This document shows, one piece after another, positions 17,007 through 26,213 of a DNA stretch of 64,000 bases (its first letter is position 1; every line of letters begins with the position of its first letter). Source of the stretch: Patescibacteria group bacterium (GTDB lineage: Bacteria; Patescibacteriota; Microgenomatia; UBA1406; GWC2-37-13); NCBI GenBank assembly GCA_023381015.1, contig JAMCTE010000012.1, positions 40,760 to 104,759 of the forward strand, written 5' to 3'. A program made the position numbers and the translations under genes. The notes below the pieces were generated by a model. It was given only the letters and a program-made list of their open reading frames with translations, ran no database searches and was not told the origin of the DNA.

Positions 17007-17759
17007 ATGAAAAAAACCGAACTCCTCATGGATATGCCTGTTACCGTTGAAATCGCCGATGAAGCCGAAAAACAAGACGTCGAAACCGTCTACGATTATT
17101 TCCGCTACGTCGACGAAACTTTCAGCACCTTTAAAAAAGGTAGCGAGATCAGCAAAATCAATCAAGGCAAGTTGAAAATCTCCGATTCAAGTCAAGACAT
17201 GAAGGAAATCTTCGCCAAAGCCGAAGAAACAAAAAAACTTACCCTAGGTTATTTTGACATCAGAAAAGATACCGGTTACGATCCGTCGGGAATCGTCAAA
17301 GGTTGGGCGATTTTGAACGCCGCAAAAATCCTGAGGAAAAAAGGCTACCGGAATTTTTTTATCGACGCCGGCGGCGACATCCAAATCGACGGCCAATCAA
17401 AAAACAAGAACTGGTCGGTCGGGATCCGCAACCCTTTTAACCGTTTTGAAAACATCAAGATCCTCAACATCAGTAACAGGGGAGTCGCCACCTCAGGCAC
17501 ATACATCCGGGGCCAACACATCTATAACCCGTTTAATAAAGATCTTCCCATCAAAGAAATCGTCAGCTTGACGGTGATCGGTCCCGACGTCTATGAGGCC
17601 GACCGGTTTGCCACGGCCGCTTTCGCAATGGGAAAAAAAGGGATAGAATTTATTGAAAGACTGAAAGATTTCGAAGGGTATATGGTCGACAAAAAAGGCA
17701 TGGCCACCTATACGAGCGGATTTAACAGTTATCTATATAACAATGGCAAAAATAATTGA
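17007..17759 (+). CDS. apbE: FAD:protein FMN transferase (ApbE)
   Basis: 250 residues, shorter than the usual 300-350 because the N-terminal export region is missing. Conserved parts are YDPSGIVKGWA (91-101), FFIDAGGDIQIDG (117-129) and GVATSGTY (159-166). ApbE moves FMN from FAD to a Thr/Ser in an S-G-A-T-type motif, present in the gene just upstream. No signal peptide is visible, so it may modify its target inside the cell before export or be exported in another way. It overlaps the next gene by 17 bp. Confidence 0.88.
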   Translation: MKKTELLMDMPVTVEIADEAEKQDVETVYDYFRYVDETFSTFKKGSEISKINQGKLKISDSSQDMKEIFAKAEETKKLTLGYFDIRKDTGYDPSGIVKGWAILNAAKILRKKGYRNFFIDAGGDIQIDGQSKNKNWSVGIRNPFNRFENIKILNISNRGVATSGTYIRGQHIYNPFNKDLPIKEIVSLTVIGPDVYEADRFATAAFAMGKKGIEFIERLKDFEGYMVDKKGMATYTSGFNSYLYNNGKNN

Positions 17760-19263
17760 CGATTTCCTAAACCAAATTACCATGTATAGATTAATCCTTT
17801 ATTATCTAATCGGTCTAGTATTGGTGTCTGTCATTTACTCGTCTTTTCATCTATTGGCTTTCAATCCGGTCAACATCATCCTTTCATCTTTATTTTTGGT
17901 GTTTTTCAGCGGCTTCGTCAACGATCTGTTGGCCGTCATTTTTGACGCTCCGACCAATAGCGAATCCGTATACATCACGGCGCTGATACTGGCCTTGATT
18001 ATCACTCCTGTAAAAACCATTGCTGATTTTGTCTTTTTGGCTTTTGCCGCCATGCTGGCGATGGCCTCAAAATACATACTGGCGGTCAACAAAAAACACC
18101 TGTTCAATCCGGCGGCCATGGCAGTGGTCTTGACGGCATTCTTCCTCAAACAATCGGCTAGCTGGTGGGTGGGAAGTCTGTCCTTGCTGCCATACGTTGT
18201 CATCGGTGGACTGCTGGTCGCCAGAAAAACCCAAAAAGAAGAAATGATTTTGACGTTCGTTTTATCGGCGGCCGTTACCTTGGCTGGATTTGCAATCATA
18301 AAAGGATCGTCTCCTTTAGGAGCGTTGACGACGATGTTTCTCAACTCTTCGTTGTTTTTCTTCGCTTTCGTCATGCTGACCGAACCTTTAACGATGCCGA
18401 ATACTTTTTGGAGACAGATGATATTTGCAGTCATCGTCGGCTATCTTTTCGTGCCCAACGTCAATCTTTTCGGCGTCTATTCGACTCCAGAGCTGGCGCT
18501 GATTGTCGGCAATTTTTTTGCCTATATCGTCAATCCCAAGACAAAACTGGTCCTTAAACTTCAGTCCAAGATCGCCCTCACTCCCGACACCTATGATTTT
18601 ATTTTCCCGCTACAAAATAAAATAAACTTCGTTCCCGGCCAGTATATGGAGTGGACGCTCGCACATAAAGGCGTCGACGGCCGGGGCAACCGGCGTTATT
18701 TTACCCTGGCTTCATCGCCGACGGAAAATAATTTAAGGATCGGCGTCAAATTCTATCAACCGGCCAGCAGCTATAAAAAACAAATGCTGTCCATGAACGA
18801 GACGACGCCGATCGTCGCTTCGCAAATCGCCGGAGATTTTACTTTACCCGTTGACAAGAACAAAAAAATCGCCTTCATCGCCGGAGGAATCGGCATCACT
18901 CCTTACCGGAGCATGATCAAGTATCTGATCGACAGAGGCGAACGCCGCAACATCATTCTTTTTTATTCAAACAAGGATCGCTCGGAGATAGTTTATCAGG
19001 ATGTTTTTAACGAAGCCCAATCAAAACTTGGCATCAAAACAGTCTACACCCTAACCGATATTAATCAGATACCGGCTGACTGGATAGGAAAAAAGGGCAG
19101 AGTCAATGAAGAAATGATCAGGACGGAAATTCCCGATTTTATGGAAAGGACTTTTTATCTTTCCGGTCCGCGCCGGATGGTGGTCGGTTTCGAGCAGACT
19201 CTCAAGGCCATGAATGTCAAAGACGAAAACATCAAGATAGACTTTTTCCCCGGTTTCGTTTAA
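17743..19263 (+). CDS. RnfD/NqrB-like membrane domain fused to ferredoxin-NAD(P)H reductase domain
   Basis: 506 residues. Residues about 15-265 form roughly ten membrane helices with the RnfD/NqrB hallmarks HLFNPAAMAV and LTEPLTMPNTF. Residues about 272-506 are a flavin reductase: RRYFTLASSP for FAD, IAGGIGITPYRSM for NAD(P)H, and FYLSGPRRMV near the end. The S-G-A-T flavinylation site of classical NqrB/RnfD is not apparent. The fusion could pass electrons from cytosolic NAD(P)H through the membrane to the FMN protein encoded two genes upstream. It overlaps apbE, so the three genes form one operon. Confidence 0.8.
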   Translation: MAKIIDDFLNQITMYRLILYYLIGLVLVSVIYSSFHLLAFNPVNIILSSLFLVFFSGFVNDLLAVIFDAPTNSESVYITALILALIITPVKTIADFVFLAFAAMLAMASKYILAVNKKHLFNPAAMAVVLTAFFLKQSASWWVGSLSLLPYVVIGGLLVARKTQKEEMILTFVLSAAVTLAGFAIIKGSSPLGALTTMFLNSSLFFFAFVMLTEPLTMPNTFWRQMIFAVIVGYLFVPNVNLFGVYSTPELALIVGNFFAYIVNPKTKLVLKLQSKIALTPDTYDFIFPLQNKINFVPGQYMEWTLAHKGVDGRGNRRYFTLASSPTENNLRIGVKFYQPASSYKKQMLSMNETTPIVASQIAGDFTLPVDKNKKIAFIAGGIGITPYRSMIKYLIDRGERRNIILFYSNKDRSEIVYQDVFNEAQSKLGIKTVYTLTDINQIPADWIGKKGRVNEEMIRTEIPDFMERTFYLSGPRRMVVGFEQTLKAMNVKDENIKIDFFPGFV

Positions 19264-20810
19264 TCGAAAACAAAATAAGCCGGTTTGTTGAAATAACGCA
19301 AGGTTTTTACGTTTAGTTTCTTCTGTATTCTTTGCTTGGTGAGAAACGTCAAGCAATACTCGTCGACGATCACTTTGTGCAAGTCTTCGGGATTGACTGG
19401 TTGATTGGCTTCACATCTTTTGAAAGTAAGATTATTGAAATAAAAGATTGACCAATTCCTGTTGAGCATGGCGGAAATCTTTTGCAGATCTTTTTTTGTC
19501 AAATCTGACATGAAAATATAACTCATGAAAGTCGAGTAGGGAAGAGGGGATTCGACCGAATAGTTGCTTTTGTTATTTAACACATAAGTCGCGAGTACCT
19601 TATCTTTTTCCCCGAAAACATCGGCTTGCAAAGCCGGTTTGACGACATAATAATTCCGAAAGAAAATCGCCATCTGCAAAAACAAAACCGTCGATAGGAT
19701 AACGGTCATCAACAACCTCAGATAGGTAAACAGTTTTTTCATGTTATTAAAAACAAAGGATACTCCTTCGGCCATTAAAGCCGACAGTCCCAAAGCCGCC
19801 AAGGCCGAACGGATGGAAAAAGTCAAAGAGTAGACGTTTATGAGGGACGGCAGCAAACCGACCAAAGCAAAACCTATCAGAAAATATTCACCCAATGGTA
19901 TATTTTTCAAGGCAAAAATTCCCAAAAATAAAAATATCAATAAAACGCCATAAAACTGACCAGCCACTCCGTTGTTATACTGGGGCACATAATCGCCGCT
20001 CTTAAAAAGAAAAGAGAGGTCCCACCCTTTCAATATCCTCGACAAGACCATATTAAACAGGTGTCTTCGCCCATATGGTTTGAAGAAGATCAGCTCGCCG
20101 GTTCTTTCCCGCAAATTTCCTTCTATTTTTAAACCAATCAAAGCGAAGACAACAAAAGAAAAAATATAACCGGAAGACGATAAAAGAAATTTTTTGAAGG
20201 TGATCTTCTTCGATAGATAAAAATAAAACTCCAAATAAATCGGTATCGTCAATACCAATGGACGGAAACCCTGATAAGAAAAAAACGTCAAAAAATAAAA
20301 AAAATCGGACCAGGCTGATTTTCTGTTTAACTGCAACAGCATAGCGGCAAGGATTAACGGCAGGGCCAAATTTATTTCCAATCCTAATCGGCTTATATTA
20401 TAAATCCAAGGGCTCAGGCAAAAAATCAAACAAACCAGATAAGACAATTTCTTTTTTTTGGTCAAAAATAAAACAAGTTCAAAAACTAAGATCGGCAGTA
20501 AAGACGCCGGCAAAACAAATGCCAAACGGGCATTGGTGACATTTTTTATCATTCCGATCTTCCACCAGAAGACGTCATAATACATCGCGACGGCAGGCGC
20601 ATTGGGCGAGATTCTTTCAAACTTAAGAGGGTAGTAGTTGCCAAAGAGGTCGTGACCGGTTTTGGCAATCGAATATCCTGTTAAAGCGAGGTCGCGTTCA
20701 TCGGGCAACAAAAAAGTTTGGTCCAAAAAAATCATCCTGACCGCCAGGTAAAAAAAACAAAAAATCAGGATAATTTTTCTTGAGGATAAATATTGAAAAA
20801 AACTCCTCAT
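19260..20810 (-). CDS. GT39-type (ArnT/PMT-like) membrane glycosyltransferase
   Basis: 516 residues with about ten or more membrane helices. The first extracytoplasmic loop carries the acidic pair Asp37-Glu38 in LLPDERDLALTGYS, the catalytic position of GT39/ArnT enzymes that use lipid-linked sugars. A C-terminal soluble part follows. The acceptor (protein or glycan) is unknown. It is convergent with the flavin operon, overlapping by 4 bp, and belongs with two further GT39-type genes at 35-38 kb. Confidence 0.7.
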   Translation of the reverse strand: MRSFFQYLSSRKIILIFCFFYLAVRMIFLDQTFLLPDERDLALTGYSIAKTGHDLFGNYYPLKFERISPNAPAVAMYYDVFWWKIGMIKNVTNARLAFVLPASLLPILVFELVLFLTKKKKLSYLVCLIFCLSPWIYNISRLGLEINLALPLILAAMLLQLNRKSAWSDFFYFLTFFSYQGFRPLVLTIPIYLEFYFYLSKKITFKKFLLSSSGYIFSFVVFALIGLKIEGNLRERTGELIFFKPYGRRHLFNMVLSRILKGWDLSFLFKSGDYVPQYNNGVAGQFYGVLLIFLFLGIFALKNIPLGEYFLIGFALVGLLPSLINVYSLTFSIRSALAALGLSALMAEGVSFVFNNMKKLFTYLRLLMTVILSTVLFLQMAIFFRNYYVVKPALQADVFGEKDKVLATYVLNNKSNYSVESPLPYSTFMSYIFMSDLTKKDLQKISAMLNRNWSIFYFNNLTFKRCEANQPVNPEDLHKVIVDEYCLTFLTKQRIQKKLNVKTLRYFNKPAYFVFD

Positions 20811-20841
20811 ATCCTAATTATTATATTGTAAAATATCTGAT

Positions 20842-21492
20842 ATGAATAACAAAAATGTCTTGGTTTGGATTGGCGGAGTCTTGGCTGCCCTGATTTTGAT
20901 TTTTGCTGCTTATTTGCTCACCAATTCTCCCTCCCAGCCGACTGACTTTTCTTCGATCAATGTCTTGAGAAAACAAGATCACTCCACCTGGTCAAAAGCC
21001 GACAAGAATCTTCTGATAGAGTATAGCGACATCCAATGTCCGGCCTGTAAAGCTTTTCATGATCTTTTCCAGACCTTCGAAGCTTCTTCCAGTCCTGACT
21101 TTGCCATCACCAAAAAAGTCACTCTGGTCTTCAGGCATTTTCCCTTATACCAGATCCATCAAAACGCCTTTAATGCCGCTTACGCCGCCGAAGCCGCTTC
21201 AATTCAAGGAAAGTTTTGGGAATTCACCAACATCCTTTACAACAGGCAAAGCCAATGGTCGGAACTGGCGAACCCATCCGACTATTTCCTTGGCGTTGCA
21301 AAAGAATTGAAACTGAACGTCGACAAGTTCAAGACAGACATGAATTCCCAGTCCGTCAAAGACCGAGTCCAATCCGACCTCGATGAAGGCAATAAACTGG
21401 GAATTAACGCGACTCCGACCTTTTTCCTAAACGGCAAAAAAGTCGACGTCGTCTCAATCGACCAGTTCAAAAGTTTGCTCAAATCTCTATAA
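20842..21492 (+). CDS. DsbA-like thiol oxidoreductase, membrane-anchored
   Basis: 216 residues. N-terminal anchor (about 7-27), then a thioredoxin-fold domain with C-P-A-C at Cys66/Cys69 (IEYSDIQCPACKAFH), a helical insert, and the cis-proline motif NATPTFFLNG. It is expected to oxidise or isomerise disulfides outside the membrane. TAAAAT at 20829-20834 lies 7 nt from the ATG. The next gene (ddl) starts 1 bp after its stop, so both are probably one transcript. Confidence 0.85.
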   Translation: MNNKNVLVWIGGVLAALILIFAAYLLTNSPSQPTDFSSINVLRKQDHSTWSKADKNLLIEYSDIQCPACKAFHDLFQTFEASSSPDFAITKKVTLVFRHFPLYQIHQNAFNAAYAAEAASIQGKFWEFTNILYNRQSQWSELANPSDYFLGVAKELKLNVDKFKTDMNSQSVKDRVQSDLDEGNKLGINATPTFFLNGKKVDVVSIDQFKSLLKSL

Positions 21493-21493
21493 A

Positions 21494-22603
21494 ATGCCCC
21501 GGAAAAAAATCAACATCGGTTTAGTCTTCGGTGGACGAAGCGGGGAGCACGAAGTATCCCTACTCTCCGCGAAATCAATTTTCGAAGCTCTCGATAAAGA
21601 CAAATACAACGTCTTTCTCATCGGCATCGACAAAATGGGCCATTGGTTACTTGGCAACCCGGCCAACTATCTTCTCAATAGCACCAACCCGAAATTGATT
21701 GCCCTAAACAAATCGTCGTCAACCGGCATCGTTCCCGTCAACAAAGCGGAAACGTCGGAGATCATCTCGATTGAGTCGGGTAGGGAACTCGGCAAAATAG
21801 ACGTCTTTTTCCCGATCATCCATGGTACCTTCGGCGAAGACGGCACGATACAGGGAATGTTTGAGATGATTAACGCCGCCTACGTCGGCGCCGGTGTTAC
21901 CGGGTCGGCCCTCGGCATGGACAAGGATTTCCAGAAAAAACTCCTCAGGGAAGCCGGCCTTAGCGTCGCCGATTCGATGACCATAAAAAAGAGCGCTTAC
22001 GGCAAGGACACCATCGGCAAAATCGAAAAAAAATTTTCCTATCCTGTTTTCGTCAAACCGGCCAATCTCGGCTCCTCAGTCGGGATCCACAAAGTCCATG
22101 ACCGGCAAGAACTGGCCGGATCGATCAAAGACGCTTTTCGCTACGATACTAAAATCATGGTAGAAGAATACATCAAAGGTCGGGAAATCGAATGTTCCGT
22201 CCTCGGCAATGACAACCCGATCGCCTCTGTCCCCGGCGAAGTCCAACCACACCACGAATTCTACTCATATGAAGCCAAATACATTGACGAAAATGGCGCC
22301 GGACTGATCATACCGGCCAAACTACCAAAAAATACCATCGAAAAAATCCAGGAAGCCGCCAAAAAAACTTTCGTTTCTTTGGACTGCGCCGGGTTCGCCA
22401 GAGTCGATTTCTTCGTCAGGGACGACAGGGAAATTTTCGTCAACGAAATAAACACTCTTCCTGGATTTACGAAAATCAGCATGTTCCCAAAATTATTTGC
22501 CGCCTCGGGGATCTCCTACCAAGAATTGCTCGACCGCCTGATTAATCTGGCCTTGAAAAAAAAACAGGAAAAAGACAAATTGAAACGCAGTTACTCTCCC
22601 TGA
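21494..22603 (+). CDS. ddl: D-alanine--D-alanine ligase
   Basis: 369 residues. It makes D-Ala-D-Ala for peptidoglycan. Family landmarks are FGGRSGEHEVSLLSAKS at the N-terminus, the ATP-grasp segments PVFVKPANLGSSVGI and MVEEYIKGREIECSVLG, and the metal-binding end RVDFFV with EIFVNEINTLPGFT. It starts 1 bp after the DsbA-like gene and runs convergently into murF, the next enzyme in the pathway, with a 13-bp overlap of the two 3' ends. Confidence 0.93.
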   Translation: MPRKKINIGLVFGGRSGEHEVSLLSAKSIFEALDKDKYNVFLIGIDKMGHWLLGNPANYLLNSTNPKLIALNKSSSTGIVPVNKAETSEIISIESGRELGKIDVFFPIIHGTFGEDGTIQGMFEMINAAYVGAGVTGSALGMDKDFQKKLLREAGLSVADSMTIKKSAYGKDTIGKIEKKFSYPVFVKPANLGSSVGIHKVHDRQELAGSIKDAFRYDTKIMVEEYIKGREIECSVLGNDNPIASVPGEVQPHHEFYSYEAKYIDENGAGLIIPAKLPKNTIEKIQEAAKKTFVSLDCAGFARVDFFVRDDREIFVNEINTLPGFTKISMFPKLFAASGISYQELLDRLINLALKKKQEKDKLKRSYSP

Positions 22604-23934
22604 AAGAACCGCTTTTTCCTTTTTATCCAAAAATCGTTCTGCCGGCAGAGTTTTTTTTGATCAGTTTTATCCTTTAATATTTTTTTCACGGCTTCTTCCA
22701 AAAAAATCTCGTTTTGCGAACCCTTGACCAGGACGATTGATCGGTAGGGTAGAGACTTAAGCAAATAGTCGCCGGCTTCCAAGGCGGTATTAAATCCCCT
22801 GACTTCTTTTATTTCTCCTTTCAATTTTGGAATAATGTATTTTTTAGTATTCGGTCCCAAGCAATATAACCGGTCGGCGCCCAGTGCGATAATTTTTTCG
22901 GCGACCTGCTCGTGTTCGGCCTTGGTTTCCTCTCCAAGCTCCCTCATGTCGCCCAAAACCAAAACCAGCGGCCGTTTTTCTTTCCCGGAGAGACCTTTTG
23001 CCAATTCCAGATAGGTAAAAACCGACGCCTTCGAAGCGTTATACGACGAATCGATCACGATCGACGAATTGATCCCTTTTAAAATGCTGCCTCGTCCAGC
23101 CGGCAGACTAAAGTTTTTTGAGATGCCGGATCTGATCCGGTCGTTTTCCATGGACAAACTTTTCCCGACGGCAATGGCCGCCGCAAAAACCTCCTGATAA
23201 CCCCTTGGTAAAACAAAACCGTTTACGATGATTTCGATTGGGTCGTTTGTCTTCGTCAATAAATACCTGAAAGACGTTTTTTTCAAATCGACTTCATAGC
23301 TTAAAAATTTTATGTCTGTTTTATCGTTCTTTCCGAACTCGACCAATTCCGTTGCCGACCCCTGTGCCGGACGAAACAAAAGCGATTCGTTGATGATCCC
23401 GATTTTTGGTCTCGCCATGGTAATGATTTTTAGCTTTTCTTTGGTGATCCTTTTGATGATAAACTCCAACCTTTTTTCGCCTCCCAAACCAGGGTCAAAC
23501 AGTTGGTCAAACTGCATGGTGTGGACCGGGTGGACATTAAGGACGACGGCGACGTCGGGTTTGACGATCGTCAACAGATAATCCATGTTTTTAGGAGGAA
23601 AAGGGGAGTCGATCCCCATCTCGACGATCAAATAATCGACATTCTTTATATTATTCAACTTAAAGGGTGCCGTCGCCATGATCCTCAACCAATCGGGTAG
23701 GCGATAGTGACCCGGATTTATTCCCAAAATGCCAAGCGGAATCCCCGTCTCGGAATTTCCCTCTTTGATCGCCCTGACCTTGAAGTAATCCTTCATCATG
23801 GTATAGATAGCGTTCCTTGTTGAAGATTTTCCGACCGACCCGGTGATGCCGATCACTTTCGGTTTGTGAATAGACAAGGATAATCTGGCAAAAAAACGCA
23901 GATAATAAAGAACGGCTCTTTTCATCTTCATCAA
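22591..23934 (-). CDS. murF: MurF-like UDP-MurNAc-tripeptide--D-Ala-D-Ala ligase
   Basis: 447 residues. The Mur-ligase P-loop is VIGITGSVGKSSTRNAI (about 28-44), followed by LIVEMGID, VIDSSYNASKASV and LVLGDMRELGEET, the last two characteristic of MurF. The P-loop begins near residue 30, so the roughly 90-residue N-terminal substrate-binding domain of standard MurF is missing and a basic hydrophobic stretch replaces it. A TATAAT lies 2 nt before the first ATG and 8 nt before a second ATG at 23928, which could be the real start. Confidence 0.8.
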   Translation of the reverse strand: MMKMKRAVLYYLRFFARLSLSIHKPKVIGITGSVGKSSTRNAIYTMMKDYFKVRAIKEGNSETGIPLGILGINPGHYRLPDWLRIMATAPFKLNNIKNVDYLIVEMGIDSPFPPKNMDYLLTIVKPDVAVVLNVHPVHTMQFDQLFDPGLGGEKRLEFIIKRITKEKLKIITMARPKIGIINESLLFRPAQGSATELVEFGKNDKTDIKFLSYEVDLKKTSFRYLLTKTNDPIEIIVNGFVLPRGYQEVFAAAIAVGKSLSMENDRIRSGISKNFSLPAGRGSILKGINSSIVIDSSYNASKASVFTYLELAKGLSGKEKRPLVLVLGDMRELGEETKAEHEQVAEKIIALGADRLYCLGPNTKKYIIPKLKGEIKEVRGFNTALEAGDYLLKSLPYRSIVLVKGSQNEIFLEEAVKKILKDKTDQKKLCRQNDFWIKRKKRFFQGE

Positions 23935-23947
23935 TTATACCAACACT

Positions 23948-23975
23948 TTGACAGACTCCTTAAGATTGATATAAT
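23948..23975 (+). promoter_or_regulatory. Promoter of the class I aminotransferase
   Basis: TTGACA (23948-23953), 16-nt spacer, TATAAT (23970-23975). The ATG at 23984 follows 8 nt later, which implies a leaderless message and rules out the upstream TTG at 23975 as start. Confidence 0.7.
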
Positions 23976-23983
23976 TGTCAATA

Positions 23984-25336
23984 ATGGCGGTTTCGAAAAC
24001 TTCCACCATAGTCTGGGGAATCGAACACCTGATGAAAAAGGGCCAAGACCTGCCCGCCAACATCATGAGGAATCTTCAGATCATCCAGGCGATTGCCTCC
24101 GCCGAGAAAAGACTCGGGAAAACCAATTTTTATCATTCCGACATCGGCCAACCGCTCGACCATAATCTGCCCATCCACAAACTGATCGTTCAAGGCAGCG
24201 AGTTCGCCGTCAGCGTGCTGAAAAAAAGCCCTGAATTGAGAGGTTATACGTCGCCGGTTGGACTGCTTGTGCTAAGAGAATCATTTGCGGATTTCTACAA
24301 AAAGTATTGGAGATTTGAAATCGACCCGGAAACCCTTTTGATATCAAACGGCGCCTCTGAGATGTGGAACGCCTTTGTCCACTCCAGCCTTTGGCCGGGA
24401 GACCTGGTTTTGACCTGTGATCCTCACTATAACCCATTTGACGTCGCCTTAGCCGAGACCGGCGCCGGCTGGCTGTCGATCAAAACAAAATCGGAAAACG
24501 GTTACCATTTCACTAAAACAGATTTCGAAAAAACTCTTCTCCGCAAGCCAAAAAAAGGCAGCCTCAAGGCAGTCTATATCAACAGTCCGAGTAACCCGAC
24601 CGGAGTCATCTATTCCAAAAAGGAAATCGACCTTTTCGTCGACTTTGCCCTGAAAAACCAATTGTTCATCGTCATGGACAGCGTCTATGCCTTATATAAC
24701 TACAGCAATAATCCCAACCTGGTTGACTACCTGAAATCGATACCGAAGACGAAACTGGAAAAAATCAATGACCGGCTGATATTTTTGGACAGCATGTCTA
24801 AGCTGGCCCACAACCCGGGCGTCAGAATCGGCATGGGGATGATCCCTAACCCAAAGACTAGAAAGCAGATGTTCAGCGACCTGAGCATCCGGGGCAACGT
24901 CCAAAATCACGGACAGATGAAATCCGCCTTTGTTTTGGATAAAATCGGCCGAAACCCAACCCTGTTAAATGACCAAAAACTTCTTTACCGGAAAAAAATG
25001 GCTATTGCCTATCAAATCGTCAAAAAAAATTTGATGGACAAAAGAATCATCCCGTCGTCTCCGCCTCCGGAAGGCAGCCTGTACCTGACGATAAAGACCG
25101 GCTTTGACAACTTTGACTTCCTCATCTGGTCAATGACGAAATATCAAGGCAAGAACGCCACCAGTTTTGTTCCTTTGACGGTTGGAAAAACCAGCTTCAG
25201 GGCAGTAGACGCCGATGAAGGAAGACGGGAGCTAAGACTTTGTATCGGCAGCGATTTAAAGATAATCGAAGCCGCCATAGATTCTTTTGTTAATCAAGTC
25301 ATCGCCTACAAAAAGTTCATTTCTGAAGCAGGTTGA
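23984..25336 (+). CDS. Class I/II aminotransferase (aspartate-aminotransferase fold)
   Basis: About 450 residues. PLP contacts are INSPSNPTG, VMDSVYALY and the Schiff-base lysine at about 273 in FLDSMSKLAHNPGVRIG, with the arginine (about 281) that holds the substrate carboxylate. The reaction is transfer of an amino group between an amino acid and a 2-oxo acid; the substrate is open. The start is set by the promoter just upstream. The 3' end overlaps the convergent deacetylase gene by 20 bp. Confidence 0.85.
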   Translation: MAVSKTSTIVWGIEHLMKKGQDLPANIMRNLQIIQAIASAEKRLGKTNFYHSDIGQPLDHNLPIHKLIVQGSEFAVSVLKKSPELRGYTSPVGLLVLRESFADFYKKYWRFEIDPETLLISNGASEMWNAFVHSSLWPGDLVLTCDPHYNPFDVALAETGAGWLSIKTKSENGYHFTKTDFEKTLLRKPKKGSLKAVYINSPSNPTGVIYSKKEIDLFVDFALKNQLFIVMDSVYALYNYSNNPNLVDYLKSIPKTKLEKINDRLIFLDSMSKLAHNPGVRIGMGMIPNPKTRKQMFSDLSIRGNVQNHGQMKSAFVLDKIGRNPTLLNDQKLLYRKKMAIAYQIVKKNLMDKRIIPSSPPPEGSLYLTIKTGFDNFDFLIWSMTKYQGKNATSFVPLTVGKTSFRAVDADEGRRELRLCIGSDLKIIEAAIDSFVNQVIAYKKFISEAG

Positions 25337-26201
25337 CCATGTTGCTTCCTTCGAAATAACCGGCCCTGATCCGGGAGAGATAATAAAGATTGTTTTGCGA
25401 CTGGGTTTTCCCGCTGATCACGGAAACCGCATCCCGATAGCCGGCTTGCCTGACTAGATCTTCAACCGACTTGTTGAAGGTACCGTAAGGATAGGCAAAC
25501 GAATCGACGGTGATGCCGAACATTTTTTCGAGCAGAGCTTTGCTGTCGAAAATCTGTTTTTTGGCGAACATTGTCGGCAAAGATTTTAAACTGAGGTGGT
25601 CCAAAGTATGGGAACCTAACTCGACCAATCCGGAAGCGATCACTTCCTTGAGTTCCTTTTCGTTCATGAAGCCGTGCCTGCCGATGAAGTCATAAACGAT
25701 ATATATCGTTCCTTTCAGCTGGTATTTCTTCAAGAGAGGGAATGCGTCGGTGTAAAAATCCTCGTAACCGTCATCAAAAGTCAAAATCGCGCTCCTTGAG
25801 GAAACGACGGTTTTCCCAGCCAATATATCCGGAATATCCTTGACGAAGTAAGTTTGGTAACCGTTATTTTTGAGGGTCGCCAGCTGTTTTTCAAACGAAT
25901 AAGGGGTAACGTCGAGACTTTTCCTGATCGTGTCTTTCGGATCTTTGACGTACTCGACATAGTGATACATGATGATGGGCAGCTTGATCTCGCTTACCTT
26001 CTTTTCGTAGATCGTTATCTCCGGCGGTTTTTTGAAGTCTTCTTCATGATAATAGGCCGGTTCGATCGGGGTGTGGAAAAGTGAATTATCCATGGCGATT
26101 TTTCTGCCCAACAAAAAAAATCCGGTCAGGACGAAAACCACCAAAGCGCCTGCCAAAATGTAAGCTTTAACGTCTATTTTATTTTGTTTTTTGTTTTTCA
26201 T
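25317..26201 (-). CDS. Polysaccharide deacetylase (NodB/CE4 family), membrane-anchored
   Basis: 294 residues. One N-terminal membrane helix (about 12-32), then the NodB domain: PIIMYHYVEY, AILTFDDGYEDFY with the catalytic and metal-binding Asp-Asp, and ELGSHTLDHLSL with the metal H-x3-H. SFAYPYGTFNKS is also typical. It probably removes acetyl groups from cell-wall or surface glycans outside the cell. It lies 12 bp after the ABC permease gene, so it may be co-transcribed with the exporter. Confidence 0.85.
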   Translation of the reverse strand: MKNKKQNKIDVKAYILAGALVVFVLTGFFLLGRKIAMDNSLFHTPIEPAYYHEEDFKKPPEITIYEKKVSEIKLPIIMYHYVEYVKDPKDTIRKSLDVTPYSFEKQLATLKNNGYQTYFVKDIPDILAGKTVVSSRSAILTFDDGYEDFYTDAFPLLKKYQLKGTIYIVYDFIGRHGFMNEKELKEVIASGLVELGSHTLDHLSLKSLPTMFAKKQIFDSKALLEKMFGITVDSFAYPYGTFNKSVEDLVRQAGYRDAVSVISGKTQSQNNLYYLSRIRAGYFEGSNMVNLLQK

Positions 26202-26213
26202 GATCTTTTGAAA

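Noticed and set aside
17847..18434. 195-codon minus-strand frame
   Set aside because: Opposite the membrane domain of the RnfD/NqrB-like gene, without motif.
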